Source: an uncultured Paenibacillus sp. (GTDB taxonomy: Bacteria > Bacillota > Bacilli > Paenibacillales > Paenibacillaceae). Taken from it: a stretch of DNA of 64,000 nt. The position numbers and the translations under genes are program-made. The stretch is taken from NCBI GenBank assembly GCA_937895345.1, contig CALAWP010000074.1, positions 124,001-188,000 on the forward strand, in the 5' to 3' direction. This document shows, piece after piece, positions 36,501 through 45,800 of the stretch (its first letter is position 1; every line of letters starts with the position of its first letter). The notes under the pieces were generated by a model, which had not been told where the DNA came from, made no database searches, and worked only from the letters and a program-made list of their open reading frames with translations.

Positions 36501-36808
36501 ATCATAAGCTGGTTCCCGTGCGCCTGACGTGGGAAGCGGCCGACGAAGGATCGGGCATCGCCTCCGTCAAGCTGGTTTCCGTGACGAGCAATGAACCGGA
36601 TCACGGACGCGGCGGCGGAGACAAGCCTGAAGATATTCAAGGCGCCGATATCGGGACGGCCGACGAAATCATCCTCCTTCGCGCGGAACGATCCGGCCAA
36701 GGGAACGGAAGAATCTATACGATCGTCTACGAAGCGGCCGACCTGGCCGGCAATGTCGCAAGAGCGGAAGTCGAGGTCAAGGTTCCGCACTCCGCGGGCA
36801 ACAAATAA
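33554..36808 (+). CDS. Secreted multidomain GH10 xylanase (CBM22-CBM22-GH10-CBM9)
   Basis: A 1084-residue secreted endo-beta-1,4-xylanase. It has a signal peptide at 1-30 (ending APAAEA) and two CBM22-like modules at about 38-185 and 200-352. The GH10 barrel spans about 360-695, with LLMHGHVLVWHQQSPAW, the acid/base Glu491 (WDVVNEAMSD) and the nucleophile Glu615 (SITELDIQ). A CBM9-like module follows at about 705-890 (VWEQDSVEIFLDP), then two Ig-like regions. It carries no SLH domain, unlike the pectate lyase nearby. A cre-like box and a TATAAT box precede it. It degrades xylan outside the cell. Confidence 0.95.
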   Translation: MRISGKLKRVFPALLAAALLVPAAGPAPAAEANVSETVVVYHETFASGTGAAQPSGGASLTPVTGKVFDGNDDGAALHVGNRTNNWDAADFKFADIGLENGKTYTVTVRGYVDADAAVPSSAQAFLQTVNSYGWLAGASFGAGSAFTLSSSFTVDTSKDTSLRVQSNDDGKTVPFYIGDILITGEASSGGGHEQPRPPALNFDTITFEDRTTGGFIGRAGTETLTVTDEANRTDGGSYALKVEGRTSSWHGPSLRVERYVDKGYEYRISAWVKLISPASSQLQLSTQIGSGDGASYVSLASQTIGASDGWVLLEGTYRYNNVGGEYLTVYIESPNTSDAVFFIDDIGFESTGSGPGSIQKDLVPIQAAYAGDFLIGNAIAADDVNGVRLELLKMHHQVATAGNAMKPDALQPTKGSFTFAAADAMVDKVLSEGLLMHGHVLVWHQQSPAWMNTSNGFPLSREEALANLRTHIQTVMEHFGDKVMSWDVVNEAMSDNPPNPADWEGSLRQSPWYQAIGPDYVEQAFLAAREVLDEHPEWNIKLYYNDYNEDNANKAQAIYNMVKAINDRYALTHPGKLLIDGIGMQGHYNLNTNPGHVEQSLDKFISLGVYVSITELDIQAGSNYELSEELAVAQGYLYAQLFEIFKARAARIERVTFWGLDDGTSWRASSSPLLFDKNLQAKPAYYGVIDPEAFIEQHTPELPEANQGIAAFGTPVIDGTVDAVWSQSPEMPINRYQMAWQGATGTAKALWDDHHLYVLIQVADTQLDKSSANVWEQDSVEIFLDPNNAKSRYYQTDDGQYRVNFDNETSFNPASAADGFASATRISGTNYTVEARIPLSSITPVNGTTLGFDAQVNDGKDGARQSAAAWNDTSGTGYMDTSVFGVLTLQGKDTIPPSATVSYSEEGPTNRDVVATMTASEPVTITNNGGSASYTFTQNGSFTFEFVDAAGHTGSVTATVSNIDKTAPVLKLAADPGVLFPPNHKLVPVRLTWEAADEGSGIASVKLVSVTSNEPDHGRGGGDKPEDIQGADIGTADEIILLRAERSGQGNGRIYTIVYEAADLAGNVARAEVEVKVPHSAGNK

Positions 36809-36915
36809 AAAGTTTACATCTTTGTAAAAAGTCCTCAATATCGAAACCTGTATAAGCACGCATTGAAGTGTGTTTAGGAAGAGACTTATATATTCTTTTG
36901 TTCTTGTTAAAGGTA

Positions 36916-36946
36916 AAGCACCCGGCCTGGCCGGGTGCTTGTTTTT
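36916..36946 (+). terminator. Terminator of the xylanase gene
   Basis: AAGCACCCGGC pairs with GCCGGGTGCTT-type sequence, followed by GTTTTT, about 110 bases after the stop. Confidence 0.88.
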
Positions 36947-36974
36947 AAACCATTACAGACCTTTCATCTGCACA

Positions 36975-37580
36975 CTATATTGGACTAGCTTTAGTTGCTT
37001 CTTTAGCGCCCTCTTTATCTTTAGCAGTTGGAGATGAGGCCATCGGCCAAAAACCATACATTAACTTATCGCTGTTAGCGCCTAAATACAAGTCATTTAG
37101 TCCAATTGCATGACCTAATTCGTGGGCTGCAACCGTGGCCTTTTCAGCAGCAGTAAAACTATCCATTTTCGATTTATTGAACTTAATTTTCCAACTCGTC
37201 AGATGCCCGTTACTATCCGAAGAATATTCTGTAAATACAGCAAGTGTGGAAGTGCTGGGATCTGAGTAAGTGGAAATTTTCCCATTATTTGAACTAGTAC
37301 TTGTATTGGATATTGTAACAGTTCCACTCCACTTGCCTGCTCCCGAAGTCATGGCTTGACGATATGGATAATCGACTGCAACGACAGAATTGGGGATATC
37401 TGTATTCCACGTGAAACTTGCAGATGCTTGATGGTTATTGCAATCAACATAATAACCATACATTTCTCCACCTGTTTTACAAATGGAACTTGGGTGGGCA
37501 GATGATGATAGTAAAGGAAGTGTACTAAGTACAAGAAGTAGACATAAAACCGTTCTGCTCATCATTTTAGGAACCCTCAT
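36975..37580 (-). CDS. Secreted snapalysin/matrixin-like zinc metalloprotease
   Basis: A 201-residue secreted protein with a signal peptide at about 1-28 (VLCLLLVLSTLPLLSSSAHP). The zinc motif is HELGHAIGLND (His153, Glu154, His157, Asp163), with a downstream Met-turn KLMYGF. The third ligand is Asp rather than the His of classical matrixins, which is the snapalysin pattern. Base composition is clearly AT-richer than the neighbours, suggesting transfer. It follows a membrane-anchored unknown by ten bases in the same direction, so the two are probably one operon. The substrate is unknown. Confidence 0.85.
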   Translation of the reverse strand: MRVPKMMSRTVLCLLLVLSTLPLLSSSAHPSSICKTGGEMYGYYVDCNNHQASASFTWNTDIPNSVVAVDYPYRQAMTSGAGKWSGTVTISNTSTSSNNGKISTYSDPSTSTLAVFTEYSSDSNGHLTSWKIKFNKSKMDSFTAAEKATVAAHELGHAIGLNDLYLGANSDKLMYGFWPMASSPTAKDKEGAKEATKASPI

Positions 37581-37590
37581 AACTCTCCCC

Positions 37591-38250
37591 CTATTCTTTC
37601 AATTGATATTTAATTAATTTTTCGAATTTTTCTTTACTTAACAATTGAGTTTCTTTCGTTTTGGCCAATTCCAAGATACCGTTTAATTTAGTTGTTTCTA
37701 TATCCCCCTCAATCTCTATATTTTGAAGTTGCTTTTCGGATTTTGACCATTTGACGATCGAATTATCATCAATAACTTGATAAATACCAGTTTCTCCGCC
37801 AAGAATCCAATAGGTGCCCTCTGGAAAGTCTGTAGCTTTTTTGAGAATCAGTACATACTTTTCACCTGGTTGGAACAACGGCGTATCATTAAACTCGACT
37901 TTTCCATTCCCCTCCTGTAATATTTGGATAGCATCTCCAGGCGCTACACTACCTTTAAAAGTTTTTGTCACTACTGCGCTGAAAATAGTTTTTGCAGTAG
38001 GCTCATAAATTTCACCTACATTCTTAACTATGGATATTTCTGAAACAACTTCCGACAATTCTAGGGCCTCGTCAAATGGGTAGGTCATTACTAAAGCATG
38101 AGCTTTAACTTTCGGAATGGATTTGTCACTCATAACAAGAGGCGTGCCTGCCGCAAGCGAAGGTGGTCGTTTAGTTAATATCAATGTGCCTAGGATGAGA
38201 AGAATAGCCACTCCGACCAATAACCATACTCTTTTTTTAATTAGACTCAC
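37591..38250 (-). CDS. Membrane-anchored protein of unknown function
   Basis: A 219-residue protein with one N-terminal membrane helix (VWLLVGVAILLILGTLIL) and an external domain that is beta-rich (AHALVMTYPFDEALELSEVV, GEKYVLILKKA, TYWILGGETGIYQV). No family is recognised. A diverged paralogue of its first 60 residues survives as a fragment at 39858-40049. It precedes the metalloprotease gene by ten bases and shares its AT-rich composition. It could be a substrate, inhibitor or anchor of the protease, which is inference. Confidence 0.7.
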   Translation of the reverse strand: MSLIKKRVWLLVGVAILLILGTLILTKRPPSLAAGTPLVMSDKSIPKVKAHALVMTYPFDEALELSEVVSEISIVKNVGEIYEPTAKTIFSAVVTKTFKGSVAPGDAIQILQEGNGKVEFNDTPLFQPGEKYVLILKKATDFPEGTYWILGGETGIYQVIDDNSIVKWSKSEKQLQNIEIEGDIETTKLNGILELAKTKETQLLSKEKFEKLIKYQLKE

Positions 38251-38479
38251 ATAATCAGCTCCTTATTTGTGTTTAACAGCCAAAAATACCTAATCTAACA
38301 GTTGAAAATTAACTCCCCCTTTGTCCTCACTCATTTTATTTCGGTGCTATATACCAAACGTAGCTAATGAGAATAAAGTTCCAAATTATTTAAATATAAC
38401 CAAATATTACTCACCCGGCGGCATACTGCGAAACTGTTAGGTCTATGAAGTTCATTATTGAGGCGTTTTTCAAGGTTTT

Positions 38480-38600
38480 TCGCAAGCGATTTCTAACGAT
38501 TGAACGTAGGTGATGATTCCAGTATAAAACGAAGAAAATGGTTGCGCGTCGTACTTGTCGCAAGTCTAACTGTGCAGATGTTCGGGGCGTCGCTCATCGA
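38480..38600 (+). pseudogene. Decayed copy of the pectate lyase 5' end
   Basis: The stretch from ATTGAACGTAGGTGATGATT through AAACGAAGAAAATGGTTGCG to GTGCAGATGTTCGGGGCGTC matches the start of the SLH pectate lyase gene at 42855-42960 almost base by base, including its ribosome binding region. The upstream CGCAAGCGATTT box also matches. The ATG has become ATA, and the similarity ends at about 38595, after the signal-peptide codons. Confidence 0.75.
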
Positions 38601-38739
38601 AGAAATTCTATTGGGCTTCGTTTTTGCAATCAATGTTATTTTCTACGACTGACCAATTATTTAACAAATATTTCCGATGTCTCTATCGAAGGATTAGGAA
38701 GCCACTTTGACGGAGGTTACCCCATACCCTTTCCAAAGA

Positions 38740-39590
38740 ATCTAATCATTCCCGAAAAGGAAATCTACTTCCATCGGAAATCCAGCATTGTCCATACTGC
38801 GGCACGAAACTCAAACGGCATCACATTGCTTGGAAACAGAATGTCAGTACTCTCTCAGGTGTAATCCCGGCTTGGAGCATGGCTTACGTCTGCAGCGGTG
38901 CAGATTGCCCTTATTCAAAACCGTACTACAAGTCCGCCGAAGCATGGCGTTTGTGTATGAAGAATATTTGTCGGTCAGCTTCGCTTCAAGCAACACATGA
39001 CCATCGCCGAGATTACTGAAGTACTGAACCAACGCAGAGTATCTACGTCTGAACGCAATTCCCAACGACTATACGAGCATTACCTCACATTGCTTCGGGC
39101 CAGCGTAACGGACCATATCAAACAAACGCTCAATCAAGTTGCCAAGGAACACGGCGGCATCATGATTTCCATGGATGGCGTGCAGCCTAAAAAAGGGAAC
39201 GAGACGCTTTACGTGATTTGAAAGGTATTCAGCGGCACCATATTATCCGCCCAAAACTTAAAGAGCGGCTCTGCAGAAAAACTCAAAAAGCTCATCTTTC
39301 CTGTAATTGAATTGGGCTTCCCCCGTCGGGATCGTCACGGACGGCCAACAGTCTATCTGATTGGCGATGGAGTCGCTGTTGCCGGACGTGCCGTATCGAT
39401 GTTGTCAGTACCACTTTCTGAAAGACATCGCGAAGCCCGTTGTTGATTTAGACCGCAAACTCAAAACCGGAATTAATAAAAGCCTTCGAGGGATTCGCGA
39501 AATCGAGAGCTGCGATGGGCATATAGACTGAGTGAAGCAACCAAATGCAGACGTTTTAGAACCAATCCCGAATTAAACTTACGGAAATCC
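38740..39590 (+). pseudogene. Decayed transposase, split by stops and frameshifts
   Basis: Pieces of one protein can be followed through shifting frames. First is a zinc-finger segment (CPYCGTKLKRHHIAW, then VCSGADCPYSKPYYKS). Next comes HMTIAEITEVLNQRRVSTSE, then GGIMISMDGVQPKKGNETLY with a likely catalytic Asp. A TGA stop at about 39219 follows, then VFSGTILSAQNLKSGSAEKL in the same frame. Further similarity runs to about 39520 after a frameshift. It resembles transposases found in many copies in Paenibacillus genomes; I cannot name the IS family. No clear terminal inverted repeats were found. The rest of 38251-39667 shows no gene. Confidence 0.7.
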
Positions 39591-39667
39591 GAGAATTCAT
39601 ATTGCATGTTAATTGGTCAGTTGTAGTTTTTTTGCGTTGGACTCCGTTGTAACAACTCTGTCGTGAA

Positions 39668-40049
39668 TCAATTGAACCGGATGATGATTGTCGGGGATGA
39701 TTGCGCCAACCGCGCTGATTTGTTCGCGGACATTTCGATCGGATTATCGAATACAGTCCATTCCACGCCTTCCGTGCATGCTGGCGTCGTCAAGGATCCG
39801 TCATACCGGTAAGCCGTTTTGTCCTGCGGCAGCAGCGTATTCAAATCGATAGCTCTTTTGCAAAGCTTCATCGAAAGGATACGTCATGATTAACGCGTTG
39901 ACTTTTGCTTTCGGAGCGGCATGGCCGGCAGTTTCAGGGGGACCGCCTTCTGCAAGCAAAGGCGACCGGTCTTGTATGAACAACAATGGGCACAGCAGTA
40001 CAACAACCGCTCCGATCAACAACCATGTCCTTTTTGTCTCGAATCTCAC
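39668..40049 (-). pseudogene. Remnant joining an anchor-protein paralogue to a carbonic anhydrase tail
   Basis: Read leftward from 40049, a frame begins with RTWLLIGAVVVLL and KVNALIMTYPFDEAL, closely like residues 1-60 of the unknown at 37591-38250. At about 39857 the similarity stops. A different frame then gives AIDLNTLLPQDKTAYRYDGS and LTTPACTEGVEWTVF, the C-terminal region of alpha-carbonic anhydrases. The parts are out of frame, so neither is functional. A deletion that fused two neighbouring genes explains it best. Confidence 0.75.
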
Positions 40050-40182
40050 GCCATCTCCCCCTGATCCATTCGTGCTTCAGTAATTACCAAACGCAAGCGA
40101 AAGTAAGAAAGTTTCATTTCGGGTAAAAAGAAAGAGAGCACCTGATGCGGTACTCTCTCTGTCCGGTACGGCCGGCAGCCCC

Positions 40183-42285
40183 TTACTTTGAACCCCAAAT
40201 CGATTTGTTGTTGGAGCCGATGAGCGAAAATGTCATGACGGTATTCCGGCTGGACAGCTCATTTCTTTGCTTGAAGAAGACGCCCTTGTAGGTAACTCCG
40301 CCGATGACCATCGTGCAGTAATAGGTTCCCGGCGTATACGACCATGTGCCTGTCACATTGCCCGTTATCGTGCCGTTCGAATTCAACGTCACGCTTTGGG
40401 TCGGCAGCATGCCGACGCCCGACGTGGAAGCGTCCAGCCCCATATCGATAAACTGGTACGTTCCCGTCATGTCGCTCAAGCTGTATCCCGCAGACGAAAT
40501 GCTGCTTCCCAAAAATTCGTATACGGCGGTTACGGGCCAATTGTCGGCGTTCATGAATTGCTGGTGCACGCGCACTTCATGCCCCTCGGTGCCGTTATTG
40601 AATCGGGTATGGTACACCAAATATCTCAGGCCGTCCGTATCGATCAAAGCGGAGTTGTGGCCTCCCGACTTGTACCCGATCGGCAATCCCGACAAATTGT
40701 AATTTCCGAACAGCTTGATGCCGTGATTCGATTGATTGACCGATGCGGACGAATAAACGGCCAAATTGCCGGCGGCATCGGTGTACGGTCCGTCGACGGA
40801 CGTTGAGCGATATAACCGGATGTGATAGCCGCCCGAATTGCCTAACCAGCCGTAAGTGACGTATAAATAATAGTATCCTGCACTCGGGTCGTATACAATA
40901 AAGGGAGCTTCGCCGGATTTGCCGTATCCGCCGGCGATTCGCTTGCCGAAGTAGCGGTCGGTATTGCCGTTGTCCGAGCCCGGATAATACGGCCTGCCCG
41001 TCGCCTTGTCGATCTGCAAAATATACATGCCGCCGGACCAGGAACCATAGGACATCCATAAGTTCCCCGAGCTGTCATACACGAGCGCGGGGTCGATCGC
41101 ATTCGGGAAAAGGGTGTTGTTGAATCCGCCATTGCTCAAAAACCAGCTGCTTCTCGTGCCTGATAACGTGCCGTTGTCGATCAGCTCCGGAATGTTCGTA
41201 TTTCTGAACCAGGTATCCACCGTCTTTGTGCCCAGTGACGAGGTGGTCGTGATCGGATTGCTGCCGCTCGTAAATCCGGAATAGACGATCGTATCCACAT
41301 ATTCGTACGGACCCGTAACCGACTTCGATACGGCGAATCCGATAGCGGACCGGATATAGGTCGATGACGTGGAGTAATACATCATATAGGCGCCTGTCGA
41401 ACCGTCCGCCCATACATACAAAGCGTTATAGATCGGAGCAGGCGCCCATACCGCGTGCCCTCCCGAACTGTCCTGATCGTTATACCCGGCCCAAGCGTAC
41501 GAAGGAGCCAGCGCTTGTACCAGCGGCGTACCTGAACTTCTTGATGCGTTGCCCGTGCCGCCGGCTTTGACCAGCTTCCACTTTTGCATATCGCCGCCCC
41601 AATACGACCACTGCTGCACATTGGCGCCGTTAGCCGTACTGCCGTCCACGACATCAAGCGCAGCCGAATATCCCGATGCCTTCGTCAGGAAAGAAACGGT
41701 GCCGTCGGCGTTTTGCTGAATGCGAAACAGCTGATTCGTGCCGCCCCAATACGACCATTGTATAATGTTGGCTCCATTGGCGGACGATCCGTTCGTGACG
41801 TCGATCGCGCTGTTATAGGACGAATTGGCGGTCAGAAGATAATAGTCGCCGTTACCGTGATGCATAATTCTGAACTTCTGCGCATTGGAGCCGTTATAGC
41901 CCCATTGCCGTATATTGGCGCCATCGACGGAAGCCCCGTCCGCGACGTCCAAATATAACCCGCTGTTCCTGTTCTTGATATAATAATAGCCTTCATAAGT
42001 AGTGGCCGCATACAAGCTTGCATTGCTGTAGCCTTGCGTCCCCACATAAGTCCAGTTCCTTAAATCCGTCGTTTGAGCTTGAGCCAAATGGGAACCGAAA
42101 ATATAATACCGATTTGTTGCGGAATCGTAATAAACGGAAGGATCATGAACCGTAGCCCTCGTCGTTGTCGAAGTCGTCGAAGAACTAGCCGCTCCATAGG
42201 CGCTGCTTGCGGCAGCCGCCAATAAGGCGATCGTCAAGGCTAAGGCAAACAGCTTCTTGCTCCATCCTTTATGGAAAAGCGCCAT
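40183..42285 (-). CDS. Secreted GH43 arabinanase-type enzyme with inserted ricin trefoil
   Basis: A 700-residue secreted glycosidase starting at ATG 42285 (GGAG upstream), with a signal peptide at 1-31. The GH43 propeller begins with Asp48 (TVHDPSVYYD). It is then interrupted by a ricin-B/CBM13-like trefoil at about 95-240, with three QQW/IQW-type repeats (GANIIQWSYWGGTNQLFRI). It resumes with NAIDPALVYD and the acid Glu in KSGEAPFIVYDP. A C-terminal beta domain of about 110 residues is typical of endo-1,5-alpha-L-arabinanases. It probably cleaves arabinan outside the cell. A cre-like box sits about 35 bases before the start. Confidence 0.9.
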   Translation of the reverse strand: MALFHKGWSKKLFALALTIALLAAAASSAYGAASSSTTSTTTRATVHDPSVYYDSATNRYYIFGSHLAQAQTTDLRNWTYVGTQGYSNASLYAATTYEGYYYIKNRNSGLYLDVADGASVDGANIRQWGYNGSNAQKFRIMHHGNGDYYLLTANSSYNSAIDVTNGSSANGANIIQWSYWGGTNQLFRIQQNADGTVSFLTKASGYSAALDVVDGSTANGANVQQWSYWGGDMQKWKLVKAGGTGNASRSSGTPLVQALAPSYAWAGYNDQDSSGGHAVWAPAPIYNALYVWADGSTGAYMMYYSTSSTYIRSAIGFAVSKSVTGPYEYVDTIVYSGFTSGSNPITTTSSLGTKTVDTWFRNTNIPELIDNGTLSGTRSSWFLSNGGFNNTLFPNAIDPALVYDSSGNLWMSYGSWSGGMYILQIDKATGRPYYPGSDNGNTDRYFGKRIAGGYGKSGEAPFIVYDPSAGYYYLYVTYGWLGNSGGYHIRLYRSTSVDGPYTDAAGNLAVYSSASVNQSNHGIKLFGNYNLSGLPIGYKSGGHNSALIDTDGLRYLVYHTRFNNGTEGHEVRVHQQFMNADNWPVTAVYEFLGSSISSAGYSLSDMTGTYQFIDMGLDASTSGVGMLPTQSVTLNSNGTITGNVTGTWSYTPGTYYCTMVIGGVTYKGVFFKQRNELSSRNTVMTFSLIGSNNKSIWGSK

Positions 42286-42317
42286 ACTGCCATCGTCTCC
42301 TTTCCCGTCCACAAAAT

Positions 42318-42331
42318 TAAAGCGTTTACAA
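42318..42331 (-). promoter_or_regulatory. cre-like box before the GH43 gene
   Basis: Read leftward, TGTAAACGCTTTAA fits the CcpA consensus TGWNANCGNTNNCA at 13 of 14 positions. Between here and 42833 (about 500 AT-rich bases) I see no gene. Confidence 0.6.
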
Positions 42332-42833
42332 AATTACGGTTTCAACATGCGCAGACGCCGATCGGCCATCCGGAAATCGTTGTCCGTCACAAAACAATCG
42401 ATAATAATAACGTTAACAGAATAGCATTATCATAAACCACCTTCCTTCCGACTCGCCGTTGAGACCCATTATACTGATGTTCGGATCCATTCAACCTTAT
42501 CTTATACGATTCCTGCATAGAAGTAAGAGGGGTTTTGTCGGAAACTTTTCGTTTTATAAATATTTTTATTAAATCATTAATATATATAAAATTCCCTGAA
42601 TGCAGGCAAAAGCCATCACAGAATTTCCCCTGTCCATAACCGCCGCATTCTCCCCTGCGAACATGTCCCCCTCGACATTTGGAGGTTCGTATGCGCGAAA
42701 GTCCCGTTGCATGAGCATCGCCCGTTCTAATGATTATTCCCCCGCCGCTGCGAACCGGCTGTTTGCTTATGATGCTGTTCCAATGATTATTGTGGCACCT
42801 TCCCGTTTCGGCCTATACTTTTCAATGAATTTG

Positions 42834-42847
42834 CGTAAGCGTTTTCA
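42834..42847 (+). promoter_or_regulatory. cre-like box before the SLH pectate lyase
   Basis: CGTAAGCGTTTTCA fits the cre consensus at 13 of 14 positions and lies 30 bases before the ATG, next to the GGAGG site. Confidence 0.6.
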
Positions 42848-42877
42848 AATCATTGAACCGGAGGTGCTGATTTCAGT

Positions 42878-45800
42878 ATGAAACGGAAAAAATGGCTGAG
42901 CGCCGTACTCGCCGCAAGTCTGACCGCGCAGCTGTTCGGCGCTTCGCTCTTCGGAGCGGAAAGCGCTTCGGCCGCTGCCGTGCCGATCCATGGGGCCGGG
43001 TTGCCAGAAGGGTGGAGCGCGGCCAAAATGTACGGGTCGGAAGCAAACGATCCCGGAGCATCCGCCGTACAGTTCGCCAATCGCCAATTCGCCCTGTCCG
43101 CGGAAAAGGGCAAGGTCGATTCCGGCGGCGACAACGTCGTATACGCCTTCATGCCCGTCGCCGGAGACAAAGACTTTACGTTTACGGCCCGCATCAGCGG
43201 CTTCGAGCGCAGTTCAAGCCAGTCCTGGGCGCTAATGATGCTGAAGGACGGTACCGAGTATGACTCCCCCATGGTTTCCGTCGGACTCGACTTCAACGGC
43301 GGGAACGTGCGGGTTCGGGACTACCGGCGCTTGAACGGCGCCGGCGGCGGCAACACCGTGTTGACCGCCGAAGAGACGGCGAATCCGGTCTACGTGCGCA
43401 TGCAGCGCGAAGGGGCTTCGCTCCGATTTACGTATTCCACGGACGGCGGCGCCACCTACAAATCCCGCACGAACTACAACGACAACCTCAACGATCATTA
43501 CACCTATTTGAACAAAGAAACGCTGCAGCTCGGATTTGCGGTTTCCACCGGCTCGGCCGTGTTTGACGAAGTCAGCTTTGTCGTTGACGGCGCAACCGTC
43601 TTTGATTCGAATGCGGTCCCGGTCGACAACAACCCGCCCGAGGCGCCGGCCGGCTTGACGGCCGCCGGCCGCAGCCATGCCGTCGAGCTGAGCTGGAATC
43701 CCGTTCCGAATGCCGCGTATTATCAGGTCAAAGGCGGAATGCAAGACGGCGGTCCGTACGACGTATGGCTGGATGCCGTCGCCGGCACTGCGGCAACGAT
43801 CGACGGCTTGGAGAACGGCGTGCCGTATTATTTCGTCGTTGCCGCCGGCAACGCCAACGGGCTGAGCGCCGATTCGGCGCAAGCGACGGCCGTGCCGGCC
43901 GGCCTGACCGTGCCGGGACCCTTTGAAATGGCCGGCTTCTCCGCCTACAACACCGGCGGGGGAATGCTTGAACCGGGGGACGCCGGCTACTTCCAGGTCT
44001 ATGACGCCGCCGGCCTGCGCGCGGCGCTTGCCCCGAACTCGGGAGCCAAAGTCATTGAAATTATGAACGACCTGGATCTCGGATGGAACGAAATTCCGTC
44101 CGAAGCGCGCGCCGCGCCTTTTGCCAAACATAACGATCCGCTTCTTCATCCGGTGCTGCTGCAAACGGGCGTTACCAAAATTACGGTGGACAACGCGCAC
44201 GGACTGACCATTTTCTCAAAAAACGGTTCCGCCATCCGTCATGCCTCCCTCGTCTTCCGCTTCAGCTCGAACATCATTATCCGCAACCTGACGTTCGACG
44301 AGCTGTGGGAGTGGGACGAAGCGACGCTGGGCGATTACGACCGGAACGACTGGGATTATATTTCGCTCGAGAACGGCACCCGCAAAGTATGGATCGATCA
44401 CTGCACCTTCGGCAAGGCGTACGACGGCGTCGTCGACGCCAAGGGCGGCAGCGGCGGCATTACCATTTCGTGGAGCACCTTTCTGGGGGACGACGCATCT
44501 CCGGGCAGCTGGGTATCTCGGCAAATCGAGGCGCTCGACCGGCTGCCGGCCAAATACCCGAAATACGGCCATTTGCTCCAGTCGGGGCTGACCAAAGAGG
44601 ATATAATCGCCATAGTTGCCGGGCAGAAAAAAGGTCATCTGATCGGCGCTTCCGAATTTGCGTCCGACAACGGCGACCTGGAATTGACGCTCCATCATAA
44701 TTACTACAAAGACATGATGGACCGCATCCCTCGCCTGCGCGCGGGCAATGCCCACGTCTACAATATTGTGGTCGACAATTCCGATTCCCGCACGGCAAGC
44801 AAGCGCATAACGGACGAGATGGCGGCCGCCATCGCCGAGGCCGGCTTCCACTTCGGAGTGACGAGCAACGGAGCCATTTCGACGGAGGACGGCGCGTTGC
44901 TGATGGAGAACAGCGTCATGACCGATGTCGTGTTCCCGCTGCGCAACAATCAGAAGGATGCCGCTTTGTCTGCCTATACGGGAAAAATCAAAGCGGTAAA
45001 TGTGCACTATTCAATGGATGAGCTGTCCTATACGGGAGACAGCGACACCGAAGGCAGCCCGCTCGCTCCGGTGCCCGCCCCCGCTGCCGCGTTCAGCTGG
45101 AACACGCCGGACGGGGAGCTTCCGTATCTATACGCTCCGGACGCGCTTGACGGCTTGGAAGACACGCTGATCGCCTATGCCGGCGCAGGCAAGCTGTATT
45201 GGGACAGCGGCAACTGGTTGCGGACGAGCGGCTACATCGGCGAAGCTCCGTACGGGACGGAGCCGGGTTTTGCGCCGACAATCGTTTCCGGTCTTCAGGC
45301 CTCGCCGGAAGACGGCGCCGTGTCGCTCCGCTGGGGCAAGGTCGCCGCAGCCGACAGCTATACGGTGTACCGGAGCGATGCGGCGGACGGTACCTATGAA
45401 GCTGTCGCGCATCATGTAGCGCATAACAACTATGTCGATGACGGATTGCCGAACGGGACGACCTATTATTACCGGGTGAGCGCGTCCAATGCGAACGGCG
45501 AAGGTCCGCGGTCGCCGGCCGTTGCAGCCGCTCCGCTGGCATTAGCCGCCCCTGCCGCTCCCGGCGGCTTGACCGCGACCAGCGCGAGTACGAAGATCAT
45601 CCTTGACTGGAACGAAGCCGCGCACGCGGATTACTACATCGTTCAGCGCCGGACCGCCGGAACCGGCGAATATACGGTCATCGCGCCGCAAGTGTTCTCC
45701 TCCGGCTATGAGGACTTTACGGCCGGTGCGGATACCGAATACGAATACGCGGTCATCGCCGTCAACGGCGCCGGGCACAGTCCGGCGACGGCACCCGTCC

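Noticed and set aside
38538..38864. Plus-strand frame of 108 codons
   Set aside because: It crosses the decayed pectate lyase start and the transposase remnant in unrelated frames.
42600..42881. Plus-strand frame of 93 codons upstream of the pectate lyase
   Set aside because: It covers the promoter and cre region and shows no protein-like pattern.
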